A stretch of 64,000 nucleotides of DNA, taken from contig VWZP01008106.1 of NCBI GenBank assembly GCA_013396995.1, positions 362,025 through 426,024 on the forward strand, written 5' to 3'. The translations under genes and the position numbers were made by a program. Position 1 is the first letter of the stretch, and each line of letters starts with the position of its first letter. Positions 40,301 through 57,752 of the stretch are shown piece by piece. The notes under the pieces are model-generated. The model was not told where the DNA came from. It made no database searches and saw only the letters and a program-made list of their open reading frames with translations. This DNA is from Dicaeum eximium. Lineage: Eukaryota; Chordata; Aves; Passeriformes; Dicaeidae.

Positions 40301-42886
40301 GCACAAACATCACTGAGGCAATGCTTATGAAAGCAAAGTTCTGTGGAACCAGACACACCTTTCTTGTAGTTGACACAAGAAAACATTATCAGCTTTGATA
40401 AGCAAAGCGAGGTGAGCATGTGGAGCCGGGCTGGGCACGGTGACAGCCACAGCTCCCACTGGACCAGACTGTCCTGCCCACAGCACCCCTTGGGAATGTG
40501 GCATCCTCCTGCCTCCTCCATCCCTGTGCACCAATATTCACCTTTCTTCTTCCCCTTTCACTCTCTCTTCTCATCCATCAAGCCCACAAGACTCAGCAGC
40601 ACTGGCACTGACGTTGTGCTGATTGTCCTGGCCGAGGGCCCCTTGTGGCTTCCTGCACCCAAAACCAATTGTTTCCTCCAGTCCTTCACTGAGGTTGTAA
40701 ATCCTTTTGGAACACGTTTATGTCTTAGACTTGCACAGTCCTTTCCCTATGTTCTGCCCCAAGGCTGTGTCCCAAGGCTACAGGAATACAATAATAACAA
40801 AAGTGGAGGTAAAGAAATCAGTTTTAAAAAGCCGGTACTGAGAGAACACAGCCTGTGCCTGTCTTGGTGCCGAGCCCCAGAACCAGAGACGACACCACAG
40901 TTTGTTTTTAAGATACAGCCAGGTTAGCCAGGGATCAGCTTCTGGGTGCATTTGCTGTATGAAACACGTTCCATGTGCCAGTGAATTTGGCAGGAGCCCA
41001 GAAAAACTCCAAAGCAAAGAACCCAAATATGAGTTCTTTGGAAGAATTGTATGGTCAGATCTAATGTTCACTGGTAAATTGGGATTTGAGAGTCTATGGA
41101 TCATTCCACCAGGACACGACTGAAAGGTTGTACAGTGCTGCAGCTGTTTGTTTTGTGGAGCAAGACCTGTTCCTTTTTCCCATCAGAGAACTGCTGAAGG
41201 AAGCAGGGGTGGGTGCTCCACTGCCACCCGTAGAGAAATGCCCAACATCTGCAGTGTGTCCTCCTAAACTCAACACTCTGCAGGGGAAAGAAAGGCACCC
41301 CCTGCCCCATCTCTGCAGGTTGCTCTTGGGTAACTCCTGAAAACCTCCCCAGCAGAAGCAAAGCTCCAAGCAAGCATTATATTAATTTCTGTTGGCTCCA
41401 ACAGCCGCACCCTGTCTTCAATTATATTCCTCAAAATGATGGATGAAGGCCAGATTTGCTCCCTCTCCTCCTTTTTGCTCATGATTATCCTGACTGTGAG
41501 TCTAGGCTGTGTGGGGAGCACAAGGGCTGTGTCTTGGGGGAGGATGGACTTGTATTTCAGGCACTGCAGTCTCAGCGAGGAATCCAAGCCCCTGCAGACT
41601 TCAGCTCTGTCCTTAAGCAAGTTATTTCCCTGCATGGTATGAATAATGAATATTCCTGGATGCCGCCAGCCTTGGGTAGGCGGCTTCTTATCATTTTTGA
41701 TCTAAGTAAAGAAATAAATTATCCCACTGGAGAGTGGAAAGCTTTAACTCATGCTGGTGTGAAGATGATCCTATCTAAACATGCTTGGGGACACTCTCCT
41801 ACCATGGTGACAGCAGTCACCAACTTCCCACCAATAAAAGTGGCTGAGGGTACGAGCATTGGTTTTCTCCACTCTTCCTCCCAGAGGTGACGCTGCTCTC
41901 AGCTCCTTAAGTGTCACCCTCACTGCCAGCAAGGTTCTATCACAACTGCTCCTGTACATATGGACGTCCTCAAGTCAAAGGCTGCTTTGTGAGTAAGAGT
42001 TGCGTGGAAATTCCACGCTGTAGGGAACAGAAGCTGCCATCCCCCGGAGAGCAGAATATCCTCTCATTACAGAGGCAACTGGAGAAGGACACTGGCACTG
42101 GTGCAGCCAGTTCTCTGAATTCTGCCTTGGCTATTGCCTGCCTGGTTGGGAGGTTGTGCTCCCCTGACCAGCCAGGCTGTGCTGATGCCTGCTACTGCTC
42201 CCACAAACTCCATAAGAAATGCAGAAAGCTTTTCTCCTTCTTATTCAGTGCGCAGCACAATCTTCGTAATGGTGATCTTCACATCCAGGGATCTGGATGT
42301 ATCAGCTGTGGATGCTCCCTTTCCTGTCATCTCTGTCTTTATCATCACCACAAACTGAGAAAGCATGGACAGCAATTAAAGCGATTGAAAAATAACTTCA
42401 GCAAGGTCCATCACACACTGCAGGTGACATCAATCCCTGTGTCACCCACACACAGGGGACACTGAACAGGCCTGAGCTTCGCAATGTGAGCAACTTGACT
42501 TCTTGTGTTTGCGTGGCTAAAGAAATTTAAGCCATAAATAGGGAACTAAATCGATGGGGGATTTACCTCAGTGATTTTGGAAATCTCACAGTAAGCAGGT
42601 ATTAGAGCTGTGCCAGGTGACCAACAGCCACACCACAGTGTTCCTGCTCTATTCTCTACTACAGTCACAACCGTTCATACTTTTCAGAAGAAAATTTTGA
42701 GAAATTCTGTTCATTTTCCATTTTTTGTTTCACAAGCTCTGCCATAGCATGTGATACAGAAATGGTTATTGGACTAAGAATAAAATAAATACAAATTAAT
42801 AAAAGATAAAAGGCACTTTGATGTTACAAATACCAATGTTTCTTCTTTGTACATAATCTAGGGCAACTTTTTTTCTTGACTTGTTG
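37306..42886. other. Intergenic region between keratins 2 and 3
   Basis: No gene is recognised. There is an AT-rich TAATA-type microsatellite at 37699-37752. Frames of up to about 230 codons exist but lack domains or splice context. Confidence 0.6.
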
Positions 42887-42978
42887 CAAAGTTTGCATCA
42901 TACAAAAAGCTGATGACTCATAAAACACTATTTTACTTTTTGGAATAAGCTGCTGACATGTAAAGTATCTTCCTTGTG
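42887..42978 (+). promoter_or_regulatory. Conserved proximal element, keratin gene 3
   Basis: Blocks GTTTGCATCATA, AAAAGCTGATGACTCATAAA (holding an AP-1 site TGACTCA at 42914-42920) and GACATGTAAAGTATCTTCC are conserved with 52431-52528 upstream of gene 4. They lie about 120-200 bases before the TATA box. Conservation between two otherwise diverged paralogous flanks suggests regulatory constraint. Confidence 0.65.
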
Positions 42979-43095
42979 AACTGGGATTTCTAGAGGGAAA
43001 CTGCCTATGGGCTATTTAATCTTGGCATAAACAGCCAGACTAGCCAGCCCCGTGGGAAGAAGAAACACCCCACAGGTGACACCCCCTTTGGAAGG

Positions 43096-43101
43096 TATAA
43101 A
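43096..43101 (+). promoter_or_regulatory. TATA box of keratin gene 3
   Basis: TATAAA in GGAAGGTATAAAGGGAG, 103 bases before the ATG. The 5' UTR segment GCATCTTGCTTTGGGCT is shared with gene 4. Confidence 0.9.
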
Positions 43102-43198
43102 GGGAGACCTGCAGCCGCCGCCAGCCTGCAGTCGGACTCAGTATCACGCTCTGCATCTTGCTTTGGGCTGTGGGTTGGCGCTGCAGCTGGGCCTCGCC

Positions 43199-46100
43199 AT
43201 GAGCTGTAGTATTAAGCAGACAACTGGCTCTCTCAGGGGCAGGACCAGCGGTGGCAGCTGTGTGATTGGTGGTGGTGGTGGCGGAGCGCGCATCTCCTCA
43301 GTCTCCTCCGGAAGATACACGACCTGCGGGATAGGCGGTAGCCGAGGGTTTTCTGGGAGAAGCTACTGTGGTGGTGTGAATTACGGAGGAGGACTGAGCA
43401 CCGGCAGTTTGGTCGGTGGAAACTATGGAGGTGGCTTAGGAGCCGCTGTCCTCGGAGGATGTCCAGGCATGGGATTCAGCGGTGGCAGTGCTCGCTTTGG
43501 CGGTGGCATGGGAGGTGGCATGGGTATGGGTCTTGGTGGAGGTGGTTTTGCTGGTGATGGCATTCTTCTTTCTGGTGACGAGAAGGTCACCATGCAAAAC
43601 CTGAATGACCGCCTGGCTTCTTACCTGGACAAGGTGAGGTGCCTGGAACAAGAGAATGCTGACCTGGAGTGCCGGATCAGAGAGTGGTACGCCAAGCAGG
43701 GCCCTTTTTGTGAGCCACGGGACTACAGCTGCTATTACAAAGAAATAGAAGATCTTCAGAACCAGGTAACATCCCCTCTGAGCTGCTTTCTCCCTTGCAA
43801 GGGCTCTGTCTGGTGCTGGTTCATAACTCAGTGCATTATTGGGAGTAACAAATTGTTGTTGTAAAATGCCTTTTGCAGGCAGCTATTACAACATCTGCCT
43901 GTGGAAAGCCCAGAGCTCAGAGCTAAAACTGGACTTTGGGCTGTTTCTGTTGCTGTTATTCATCAGACATATTGAAGGGGAAAATGTTACTTCATGGAAT
44001 GCATCTGGATGGGCTCAGTAGTCTTTTTGGATTTAGTTTGTGCTGAGGTGGTCAAATAAATACATGGCAAGAAAAGAACTAAAAGATAAATAAATAAATA
44101 ATGGATCACATTAATTTGCCTGAATTTATATTATTGTCATCAGTCTTGCAGAATTCCAGTTAAACTTTATTTTCTTTTCCTTATTAGTTTACTCTTTCAT
44201 GTAGAATTGGGAAATATAGGACATCTAATTAAAACAAAGAAAAAAGAGAACATTGCTATAACACATTTAGAATGGGCAATTTAAAATTCAAAACATTTGC
44301 AAAGTGTTTGGCAAAGATTTAGGATGTCAATGCATAAAGAATAAGGAGAAAAGAATCCAGGAAAGGGACAGAATAAGATAGGCTTGTCACTAATTCTTGA
44401 AATAAAACTTTAAATCTCACAAGATTTAGATTTAAGAGGCTGAGGTGGATTGTAGCAGGTGCTGGACAATAATTACACCTCCCAGACTCTCTGCACCTGC
44501 ACCATGAATTTTATCATTTTAATGATTTCACTGCCCTTCCCTGTGAGTGCTGCACCCCCCAGGTCCCCATTCCTAATACCCAGTATTTTAAAAAAAGAGT
44601 GGGAGAAAGAGGGTCTGGTTGCCCCAGGCAATGGGTGCCTTGAGCCCAAGGACATGGAGCAGAGACCAGGAACAAATGTTCTTTTTCTAGATTGTCTGTG
44701 CAACCATAGACAACAACAAGATCATTCTGAACATCGATAACAGCAGGATGACAGCCGATGACTTCCGCGTGAAGTGAGTACCGGGGCTGTCCCCTCCTCT
44801 GCCACCGCCCTCAGGGCTCTCAGCCGCTCTCCTGTGACCCAGGACAGGCTGGAGGCTGTGCAGAAGAATTCTCTCATCCATTGTCTCTAGAGCTGCCCTA
44901 ATTAGGGGCAGTTCCAGGAGGAGAAGTTTGGGATGCCACACTGGTTTAGAGTAGAGATTAAAGGAAGCAGAAGGGATCTGCAGACTGGGAGCAGTAAGGG
45001 TTCAGCCGAGCTGCTGTTCCAACACGTGCTGTCTTTCAGAGGGGAAGCTTTTGTTTTTTCCTGTCAGAGCTCAGAAATGCTGGTGGTGTCAGACACTGAC
45101 TGCTCTTTCTTTCTTGCTTCCTCCTTGGCAGGTACGAGACGGAGCTGGCCCTGCGCCAGAGCGTGGAGGCCGACATCAACGGGCTGCGCCAGGTGCTGGA
45201 CCAGCTGACGCTGTGCAGGTCTGACCTGGAGGCACAGCTGGAGTCGCTGCGGGAGGAGCTCTGCTGCCTGAAGAAGAACCATGAGGAGGTAGGTCCTGCC
45301 CTCTCCTGTGCAAAGCCTTCACTCCTGGGGGATCCATCACCCCGGGGTGCTGCTGTGGAGGGCAGTGGTTGATGGAGACCATCGTGTGACCCAGGAGCTG
45401 TGAAGGTCCCTCAGAGAGGGCAGGGCTCTGCTCCTGTGAGGGGACTTGGCTCCCTCAAGTCTTTCTTTTGTTTTAAACCTGACCTGATCTGGATGGTGTT
45501 TCCAGGAAATGTGCTGTCTGAGGAAGCAATCGACTGGAGATGTGAGCGTGGAGGTCAATGCCTGCCCTGGCCCAGACCTCAGGAAGATCCTGGAGGAGAT
45601 GAGGTGCCAGTATGAGACGCTGATTGAACGCAACCGCAAAGAAGTTGAGGATTGGTATGAGTGCAAGGTGAGTAAATTCCCACAGCTCTGACTTTCCCTG
45701 GCTAACACCCAGGCAATCATCCCACGGGGATTTGTTGCATGTAAAAACCACACAAAAGACTGTAAGAACATTTAGCATTTGTTCACACTGACCAAGTGAC
45801 ACAAGGGAGGGATGCTGCCACCCTGTGTCCTTGTCATGGGCTGAAGGAAGTGCTGCATGTTGGTGGGACTTGAGGTATGAATTCTCTACAAAGCAGTAAG
45901 TGGTGAGAAGAACTGGAAGCAGCACTATTAGAAGAGCAAGAGGAATGATCAGCCAGGTTTATGCTACCATTAGGATGAGAATTTTCACCCAAATCTTTCT
46001 CATTTCATGTCTTTGCTAACTTCTTTGCTATTTCCTTAATACTTGATCCAACTTATACTGCACATTCCCTGAAACTCTTTATGCTGGATTGGTGATTTCA

Positions 46101-47807
46101 GATTGAGGAGGTGAATCGGGAGGTTATTACAAGTGGTCAGGAGGTGGAGACGTGCAACAACCAGGTGACTGAACTGAGGCGCCAATTGCAAACCCTGGAA
46201 ATCGATCTCCAAGCTCAGCTCAGCCAGGTGGGTGATGAGCTGGTGCAAACCTCATCCATCTCACAGAAGTCATAGCTAAATGCAGTGTTTTTCCTGCCTG
46301 TATTTGTCTTATGTCCCATGTCACTCCTCAGAGGGACAATCTGGAGTCCTCACTGGCGGAGACAGAGTGTCGCTACAACAACCACCTTGCTGAGCTGCAG
46401 AGCCAGATCACCTGCGTGGAGCAGCAGCTGGCTGACCTGCGGGCAGAGATGGAGTGCCAGAACCAAGAGTACAAGATCCTGCTGGACGTTAAGTGCCGCC
46501 TGGAGCAGGAGATCCACACGTACCGCTGCCTGCTGGAGGGTGGCCAGCAGGACCTTATGTAAGTGGGCTTGAGACACCCCAAAAAATACAATAAAACACC
46601 CATGTCCTGGTTATTGCAACATAAGAGCAAAGGGAAGGACCTGCTGAGCTCCTTCTTCCTTACTGACCTATTTGGCCTGCCTGGTGTCCTGCTTTCTCCC
46701 CTGTGCTATTGCTGCCACACAGAAAATTGCAACATTTTGCCAATTTTCTGCAGAAAAGGGAGGCAGACTGAGAGCAGCAGGGATGCTGACAATCTGTAAC
46801 TCTAGCTGATCTGTCATTTCCATCACTAAAATGTTATTTTCCCGTCTCCTCAGTCAGCAGGGAGGAATTGGTCAGTCTTCAAGTCTAGGAGGAGGAGTTG
46901 CAAGGAGCAGTGGGATAGGAGGAGGAGGCATCATTAGGACAAGCCACACTTACACTTCGTCTGCCCAGATCCCATCCTGTGCAGCTGCAGAGATCCAAGG
47001 TAAGAACTGCTCCACTCTAAACATTTCCACAGTCTTCTCTGCTCTAATGCAACACTGATGGGCTGGAAAAAAGATCTTTCCCATGTAGCTTACAGGTGAT
47101 ACTTGAAAGTTTTATTGTGGGGCTGCTGGGAAATACAAGGCAGGAGCCACAGAGGAGTGGCTGAGAGGAGAGCTCTTGGGAGCTGGGACTCTGCTGGGAC
47201 ACATGAGAATTGTCAAAGGGAAGGGAGAGAAGGGAGAGGGACAGAGCCAGCAGGCAGGCAAGCCATGGAGAATGTGGAGTAAGGACTGACATGAAATTTA
47301 GGACAAATGAAAGAGCAGGAGAAAGAAAACTACTCAGAAATCAGGTGGGGGGAAAAAAAAAGAAAAAAAAAGCAGGAATCATGGGAATACTGGCAGATAA
47401 CTACTAGTTCTAATTCAAGGGGAAAGTTCCAGCCAAACTGAAAAGGAAAGAAGGAAATGCAGTGACAGTTGGTCCAGGAGAATGACGTGAGCAGGGACAT
47501 TGATCTGGCACGGACCCCAGTGCCATTCCCTCATCCAGATCACTGCTGGAGCAGTGTCTGCAGCTTCCACCTTTTGGCATTTTGATGCAGCCTGTGCTGC
47601 AGCCAGTGACAGATCCATCTGCCAGGCTGGCAGGAGCCATCAGATCTTCCCAGGAAGGGGCAGTATTTATCTGAAATTCTAATTGAATTGGCTTGTGAAA
47701 CAATCACGTGTAGGGAATGACAGTGTGGGAAAGAATCTATTTTTGCTATAAACACAGTAATGTTTCCTTTGATCTCTCCAGTGCCTTGCCGAAGGATTTG
47801 TGATTAA
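43199..47807 (+). CDS. Cysteine-rich type I keratin, KRT9-like (gene 3)
   Basis: Eight exons are read at 43199-43765, 44691-44773, 45132-45288, 45506-45667, 46102-46227, 46332-46558, 46854-46999 and 47782-47807, giving 497 aa in frame. The head (1-127) has Gly loops and Cys-bearing blocks ([29 protein letters not shown]). The rod starts [19 protein letters not shown] and includes [30 protein letters not shown] and EMCCLRKQ, ending [43 protein letters not shown] and LLEGGQ recall KRT9. The tail carries [11 protein letters not shown] and finishes VPCRRICD in a 26-nt coding piece of the last exon. About 27 Cys (5.4%) were counted, a density like hair keratins. It should polymerise with a type II keratin; use in cornified or appendage epithelium is inferred from the cysteine load. 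Exon 3, exon 5 and the 3' end match gene 4 almost exactly. Confidence 0.95.
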
Positions 47808-48062
47808 GCAGAGAAACCAGAATATCCAACAAGAGAAGCCTGAAGCAGGGCTATGGATGAAGAGAGAGAATATTTACTGCATGTGTCTGCAGAGAGCACG
47901 GAGCGTGCTCGTCTGTGTTGCTCAGCCATGCTAAGCAATGTGTCAGAGGGATGAGCAGAGCATTGGGCCACATTCTGCTTTATTTTGCTATTTGCTTTTC
48001 AGTCTGTGCTGCTGTGTGTGGCCCAGCACCAGGACTATTGCTGTAGTCAGCCAGGGCTATGA

Positions 48063-48333
48063 TCACTTATGTACCTGCTGGTGAAAAATGTCTCTAATAA
48101 AACTTTGCTTCTGCCTAATGCAATCAAGAACCTGTGTCTGAAACTGAATTCCTTTCAAACACCAGGTGCTGATCCATGAACAAGTAGCACCTAAACTGAT
48201 CAGGATCATCCTGCTCTGGCAACAAAGCTGCTTTGTCTCTCCAGCAGGAGAGAGTGGCCCCGCTGAGCTGGCAGGTCTTGTCCAGCTCCTCCCTGTTGTC
48301 ACAGCCTGAGGCTGATGTTGCCCATCCCTGTGT
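48063..48333 (+). repeat. 3'-end duplicate shared with gene 4 (copy 1)
   Basis: These 271 bases, including the poly(A) signal, match 57753-58023 with two mismatches, whereas the UTR sequence just upstream differs. The patch is probably a conversion tract. Confidence 0.9.
48096..48101 (+). terminator. Poly(A) signal of keratin gene 3
   Basis: AATAAA about 290 bases after the stop codon, in the context CTCTAATAAAACTTTGC shared with gene 4. Confidence 0.85.
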
Positions 48334-51300
48334 CCCCCAAGGACAGGCAGGTCAGGCAGAGGCCCATGTCCTTCCCACACAGCATCAGGCTGAAACACAG
48401 TTTTAGAAGAGTTTTGAAAGTCTTTGGTGGAACATCTGGAGACAGTTTGCCTTGGTCCCAGTCTAGTGCTGACACATCTGGGCTGAGCCCTCTCATGCTT
48501 CATCCCCCAGCCTGGGGACTGTTAAGGATGAAATCTTGGTCTCCACAACTGATTCAATTTCTGCTGACATGGCTTATATTCAAACCTATCCCTTTCATTT
48601 CATGGGAATCTTCACACTGGGAAAAGGACTGTAGGCAAAAGGTTTATCTCCTCTCACAGTGACTGAGTAATTTACTGGTCACCCTCTGATTGCCAAGAGT
48701 TTCAACCTGAACATCAAGAGTGGTTGAAAGATCATCTTTGCATTAAACACACCTTGTCTGGGGAGCTGCAGAGGGCAGGGTGGGAACTGAAAAAGTGCAG
48801 CTTAGCAGATATTGAATGGAGAAAAAAGCCATGTAGGGCCTTTGGACACCCAGAGCCACCCAGCTGTCACAGACAAGGCAGGTCAGTCCCTCCTTGGCCT
48901 TGACCAGCTGCTGTGTAGCTGGTGCTGAGCTGGTTTTGTCCTGGCACTGACCTGCCAGAGCAGCCGTGGGCCACGGTGAGCTGGCAGAGTCACTCTGGGC
49001 TTGGAGAACTGGCAGTTCAAAGCATTATGAGGGTGTTTTGAGGATTAAATTGTTGGTCCAGAAAGCCAAGCAGTGGTGGTTTTGACAGTGGTGTGGCTGT
49101 TACAGAGTTGCATTCACTTGTGAGATGACCCAGTAAAGCAAAACTCCTGGTTATTCCTTTTCCATCAAAGGCTGGAGGTTATGGAACAGCCAGACTCAGG
49201 TCAGGAGGAGAACAGGTGCAAAGACAAAACCACTTCAGGACTGGACATACAGTACAGTGTGGCACACTTTTCTATTGCCAGTTCTTTTATAGAGACACCA
49301 ATTCCTCTGATGATACAGAAACAGATTTAACATGGTAACAAGTGCCTGAAGAAGTTCAACCACGAATGTCTCAGGGAGCAGGTGAAAGGTCCCCTTCTCG
49401 TGCTGTGAGAGGCCATAGAGAGATGTTTCAGTGATACTTCTTTATTTTATCTACCAGACACTAAGTTTAATAGTATGCATGGGCAAGACAAGATAATGCA
49501 GCACTGGAACACCTGCAATGACTCAGAGGAGTGGCCAAAGGTAGAAGTTTTCAAACCAAGACTAAATTAAGCCTTATTTAAAGCTTAGTTCCACCCCTAC
49601 AGGAAGTCCCAGACTTGATGCAGAATTCTTTCAGTAGACATGTATGTCCATATGGCTTCACAAGAGATCAAAAGAGGTACAAATTGTGACTATTATGGCA
49701 AATTTCCTTGTGCTGGACTCCAGTGCATATCCCAGTTGTTCTCAGAGCACTGGCTGAGAAGTTGAAAAGCAAATCTTTCCCTTTCCATTCCCATTGTCTC
49801 CTCCTGCCTTGTTCAGTGCAAAGACAGTGAGATAACCCACTGCTGCCCTTTTTGGCCTCAATCCTTCCCAATCTATGAGTCCTCTCACTCTTGTTTCTAA
49901 AAATCTAAAGACACTGCACTGAGACTCTTCCAGTTTCCAGTCTTCTGGAAACTCTTGGCTACCTATGGTAGGTAAATATTCCCAGTTTCTCCTGGCAGCC
50001 CCAGCTGATTCCCACCAGCTGTGGGCTGGTTCCTCCTCTTGCAAACTGCTGCTGACATCTAGCTGCTCCTCCAAATTCCCTGGGCTCATATCAAAGACCT
50101 TCCCACCCTTTCCACCACGTCCAGCAGGTTGAAAGCCTGCACTTTCACAAAGGAGCCGTCCTGAATTCCTGAGAGGTGAAAGAGACCTAATGACATGGCC
50201 AGAAAGGCTCTAATGATCCAGAAATTATGAATATGCCTCTGGAAAGCCCCTGTGGGGTACAGCCTCAGCTCCTGGGACGCTGTGATGTTGTTTGTGGACC
50301 TACAAGTTGGGATGAGTCTGGAAGGTAGCTCAGGAGAGGCAGGTTGTGATTAACAGCTCCCCAGGAGAAAACACCCTGGAAAAACTTCATTTATTAAAGA
50401 GCTGCAAATTATGGAGCTGCGAACGTTGGAAGCTACATTTCCATAAGATTTCCCTACTCCTTTGTGCTGATGAGACAGACCCAGGAAGCTCATGAGTTCA
50501 AGTAACTGAATGAAAACATGAGGGAAAGCTTAATTTAATTTTTTAAGGTCTCGGAACAATTACTTAGTTTTGTCTTAGTTTATCTAGTGCCCTCATTTCC
50601 TGGAGATGAACAGGAAAAATAACAAGACAGAGGGAAGAGTGTGCAGAGTGAAGCTCCTGGGCACAGATGGCTGCTGCAGGCACACAGAGGTGTGAGGGGC
50701 AGAGGGGCCCGAGGTGTCTGGGAGGAGCAGGAGCGTGCCCAGCGTGCAGACACCCTCCCCTCACACGGAGTACAAGTCATCCCGTGTTTCTGCCTGCGCT
50801 ACACTGATGTGCCCGTGTGATAACTGCTGGCCAGGGAAGGAATGTGTGCTCACTCAGGAGAGATGCTTGCTGCACACAGCTGTTGGGAAACTCCTGAGGA
50901 ATCATCCGCAGAGCAGGCGAAGCTTCCAGCGACGCAGCTCACAGCAGTTTCGGTTCGCTCCTGCCACCACACCCTGACTCCCAATTATGTTCTCCAGTGC
51001 TAGGAATGAAATCCGGTGATTCCTTCCTATGCACAATAACTTTATTGGAGCTTTTACCTATTCTGAGCTTTGTTTCTGTGTGTTTTGGGCCAGAGGGAGG
51101 CCCGGTAAGTCAGGCAGGCAGGCTGACATGCAGGCACTGTGTCTGGGTCCAGCTGCAGCTCAGTCAGTGGTGAGTGCTTTGTCTTGGAGTAAATCACTTT
51201 GGGAAGCCTCTCCACACCTGTCTTCAGCCTGCTAGAGACCACCAGAATGCGTCTGCCTTTCCTGGATAAGGAACATCCAAGGTGGCAAAAGAGGAGGCAT

Positions 51301-52430
51301 CTTTTCAACAGAAATAAGAGCAATAAAATGATGGGTAAATCCATGAATACTGGGATGTACCCTTATGTAAAGGGATCATTTACCTGCCATAACAATAGCT
51401 ATTCCAATCCACAATCCTGACACTGAGCGAGAATTTCAGCAAGAGTTTGGACTCACTTTTCCCCAGTGAATGAGATTTGGAGAATTTCTTACAAGGAACA
51501 GCTGGGTTCAGAAAGCCATGGACTGCTGTACCTTGCTCCATGGCCACTGGAAAGGGGCTCCTTAGAGAAAGGGCCAGTGCTCTGGAGCCTCAGCAAAACA
51601 TCTCATGAAAAGAAGCTTAGCCTGAATTTTTATTACAAAAGTGTGAAAGGATTCTTACTTTTTCTTTTTCTTGCTTAATTAAGATTTGGAAACGTCACTG
51701 ATAGAGAGCCTCCAGTTTGCACCAAATCCAGCTTCTCCAGTCCAGGTAGAACTGCACAGGGCAGTGACTGCTCTGCAGCTCTATCAGCAATTATATCTGT
51801 CTTTATATGTCCCAGGACTGCAATCCGAAAGGTCTGATTAAAATGCAGGATGTATTGACAGAGAACTTGGCCATAGGATGTTTCCACTCCCATCCACTGT
51901 TTGAAAACCACCCTTTCCCAGCAACAATTACAATCCATAATGAGGAGAAGTGCAGAAATTATCTTTCACTGAACAACAGGAAATATTTAAAGCACTTTTA
52001 CCTTCCTTTACACTCTCCACATAATGAAACAAATCCTTTGTGAATTACTGGAGAGCCACAATCATGTATGAAGAACCTTTCATCCGTGCCCATTAAGAGA
52101 TCCTTCCTTGGTCTCCCTTGTCTCACAGCAGAGTGTTTCAGATTTGTCATTTTGCCAGTGGAGAGATTTAAAGTTTAATCTCTCTGTCTCTGATCTTTCT
52201 GAAGTTCTTACATCACTCTTCATACATCATACGAAAAGCAAACTTAGTATTTCTTCTTTCTTTTTCATCTTACATATTCCAACCTCAGCACCTTGCATGA
52301 AAACTGCTTATTCAATTCAAAATAAAATGAAAATAAATTAATGAGAGATAAAGACCTCTTTGATGCAATAACCTTTAATGATTTCTTCCTGGTATGTAAT
52401 TTAGGACAGTGTTTTTCCTGGCTTAATGCT
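48334..52430. other. Intergenic region between keratins 3 and 4
   Basis: No gene, mobile element or array is recognised. Frames here are short and lack motifs. Confidence 0.6.
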
Positions 52431-52528
52431 GTAAGTTTGCATCATAAACAAAAAGCTGATGATTCATAAAACATTATTGCTAATGTATTTTTGAAATTAG
52501 CAAGAGACATGTAAAGTATCTTCCTTGT
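52431..52528 (+). promoter_or_regulatory. Conserved proximal element, keratin gene 4
   Basis: This is the counterpart of 42887-42978: GTTTGCATCATA, AAAAGCTGATGATTCATAAA and GACATGTAAAGTATCTTCCTTG. The AP-1-like core reads TGATTCA here (52460-52466), one base off the TGACTCA of gene 3, so its activity may differ. Confidence 0.65.
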
Positions 52529-52641
52529 CTACCAGGCTTCTTGAAAGGAAACTTCCCTTTGAGAAATTATTCTTGGCACCAATGGCAGGAGTAGCCAGCC
52601 TTATGGGAAGAAGAAGCAGTGGTGACACCCACTGTGGAAGG

Positions 52642-52647
52642 TATAAA
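52642..52647 (+). promoter_or_regulatory. TATA box of keratin gene 4
   Basis: TATAAA in GGAAGGTATAAATGGGG, 102 bases before the ATG, at the same spacing as gene 3. Confidence 0.9.
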
Positions 52648-52743
52648 TGGGGATTGGCGGCCACGGACAGCTCGCAGTCTGATTTCGTATCAAGCTGTGC
52701 ATCTTGCTTTGGGCTTCTGCTTGCATTTCCAACCACTGTCGCC

Positions 52744-57552
<4,809 letters not shown>

Positions 57553-57752
57553 GGAGAACGGACTGGAAGGTGACAAACCCACAGACAACCCGGGAACAGT
57601 CCGTGTTCACTGCACCCTCTGTGCAGACAAAGTAGAAGTAACTCAGCGACGCTTGGCCACGTAGCTAAAGGGGGTGTCAGGAGCCACCTCCTCTGTTCTG
57701 CTCTTTTGTTCTGCAATGCTGTAACCTCTAGAAGTTACCTGAGTTAGTCAGG

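Noticed and set aside
41565..41660. Possible MIR or L2 fragment (CCTTAAGCAAGTTATTTCC)
   Set aside because: Only one short segment resembles the consensus; too little to call without a search.
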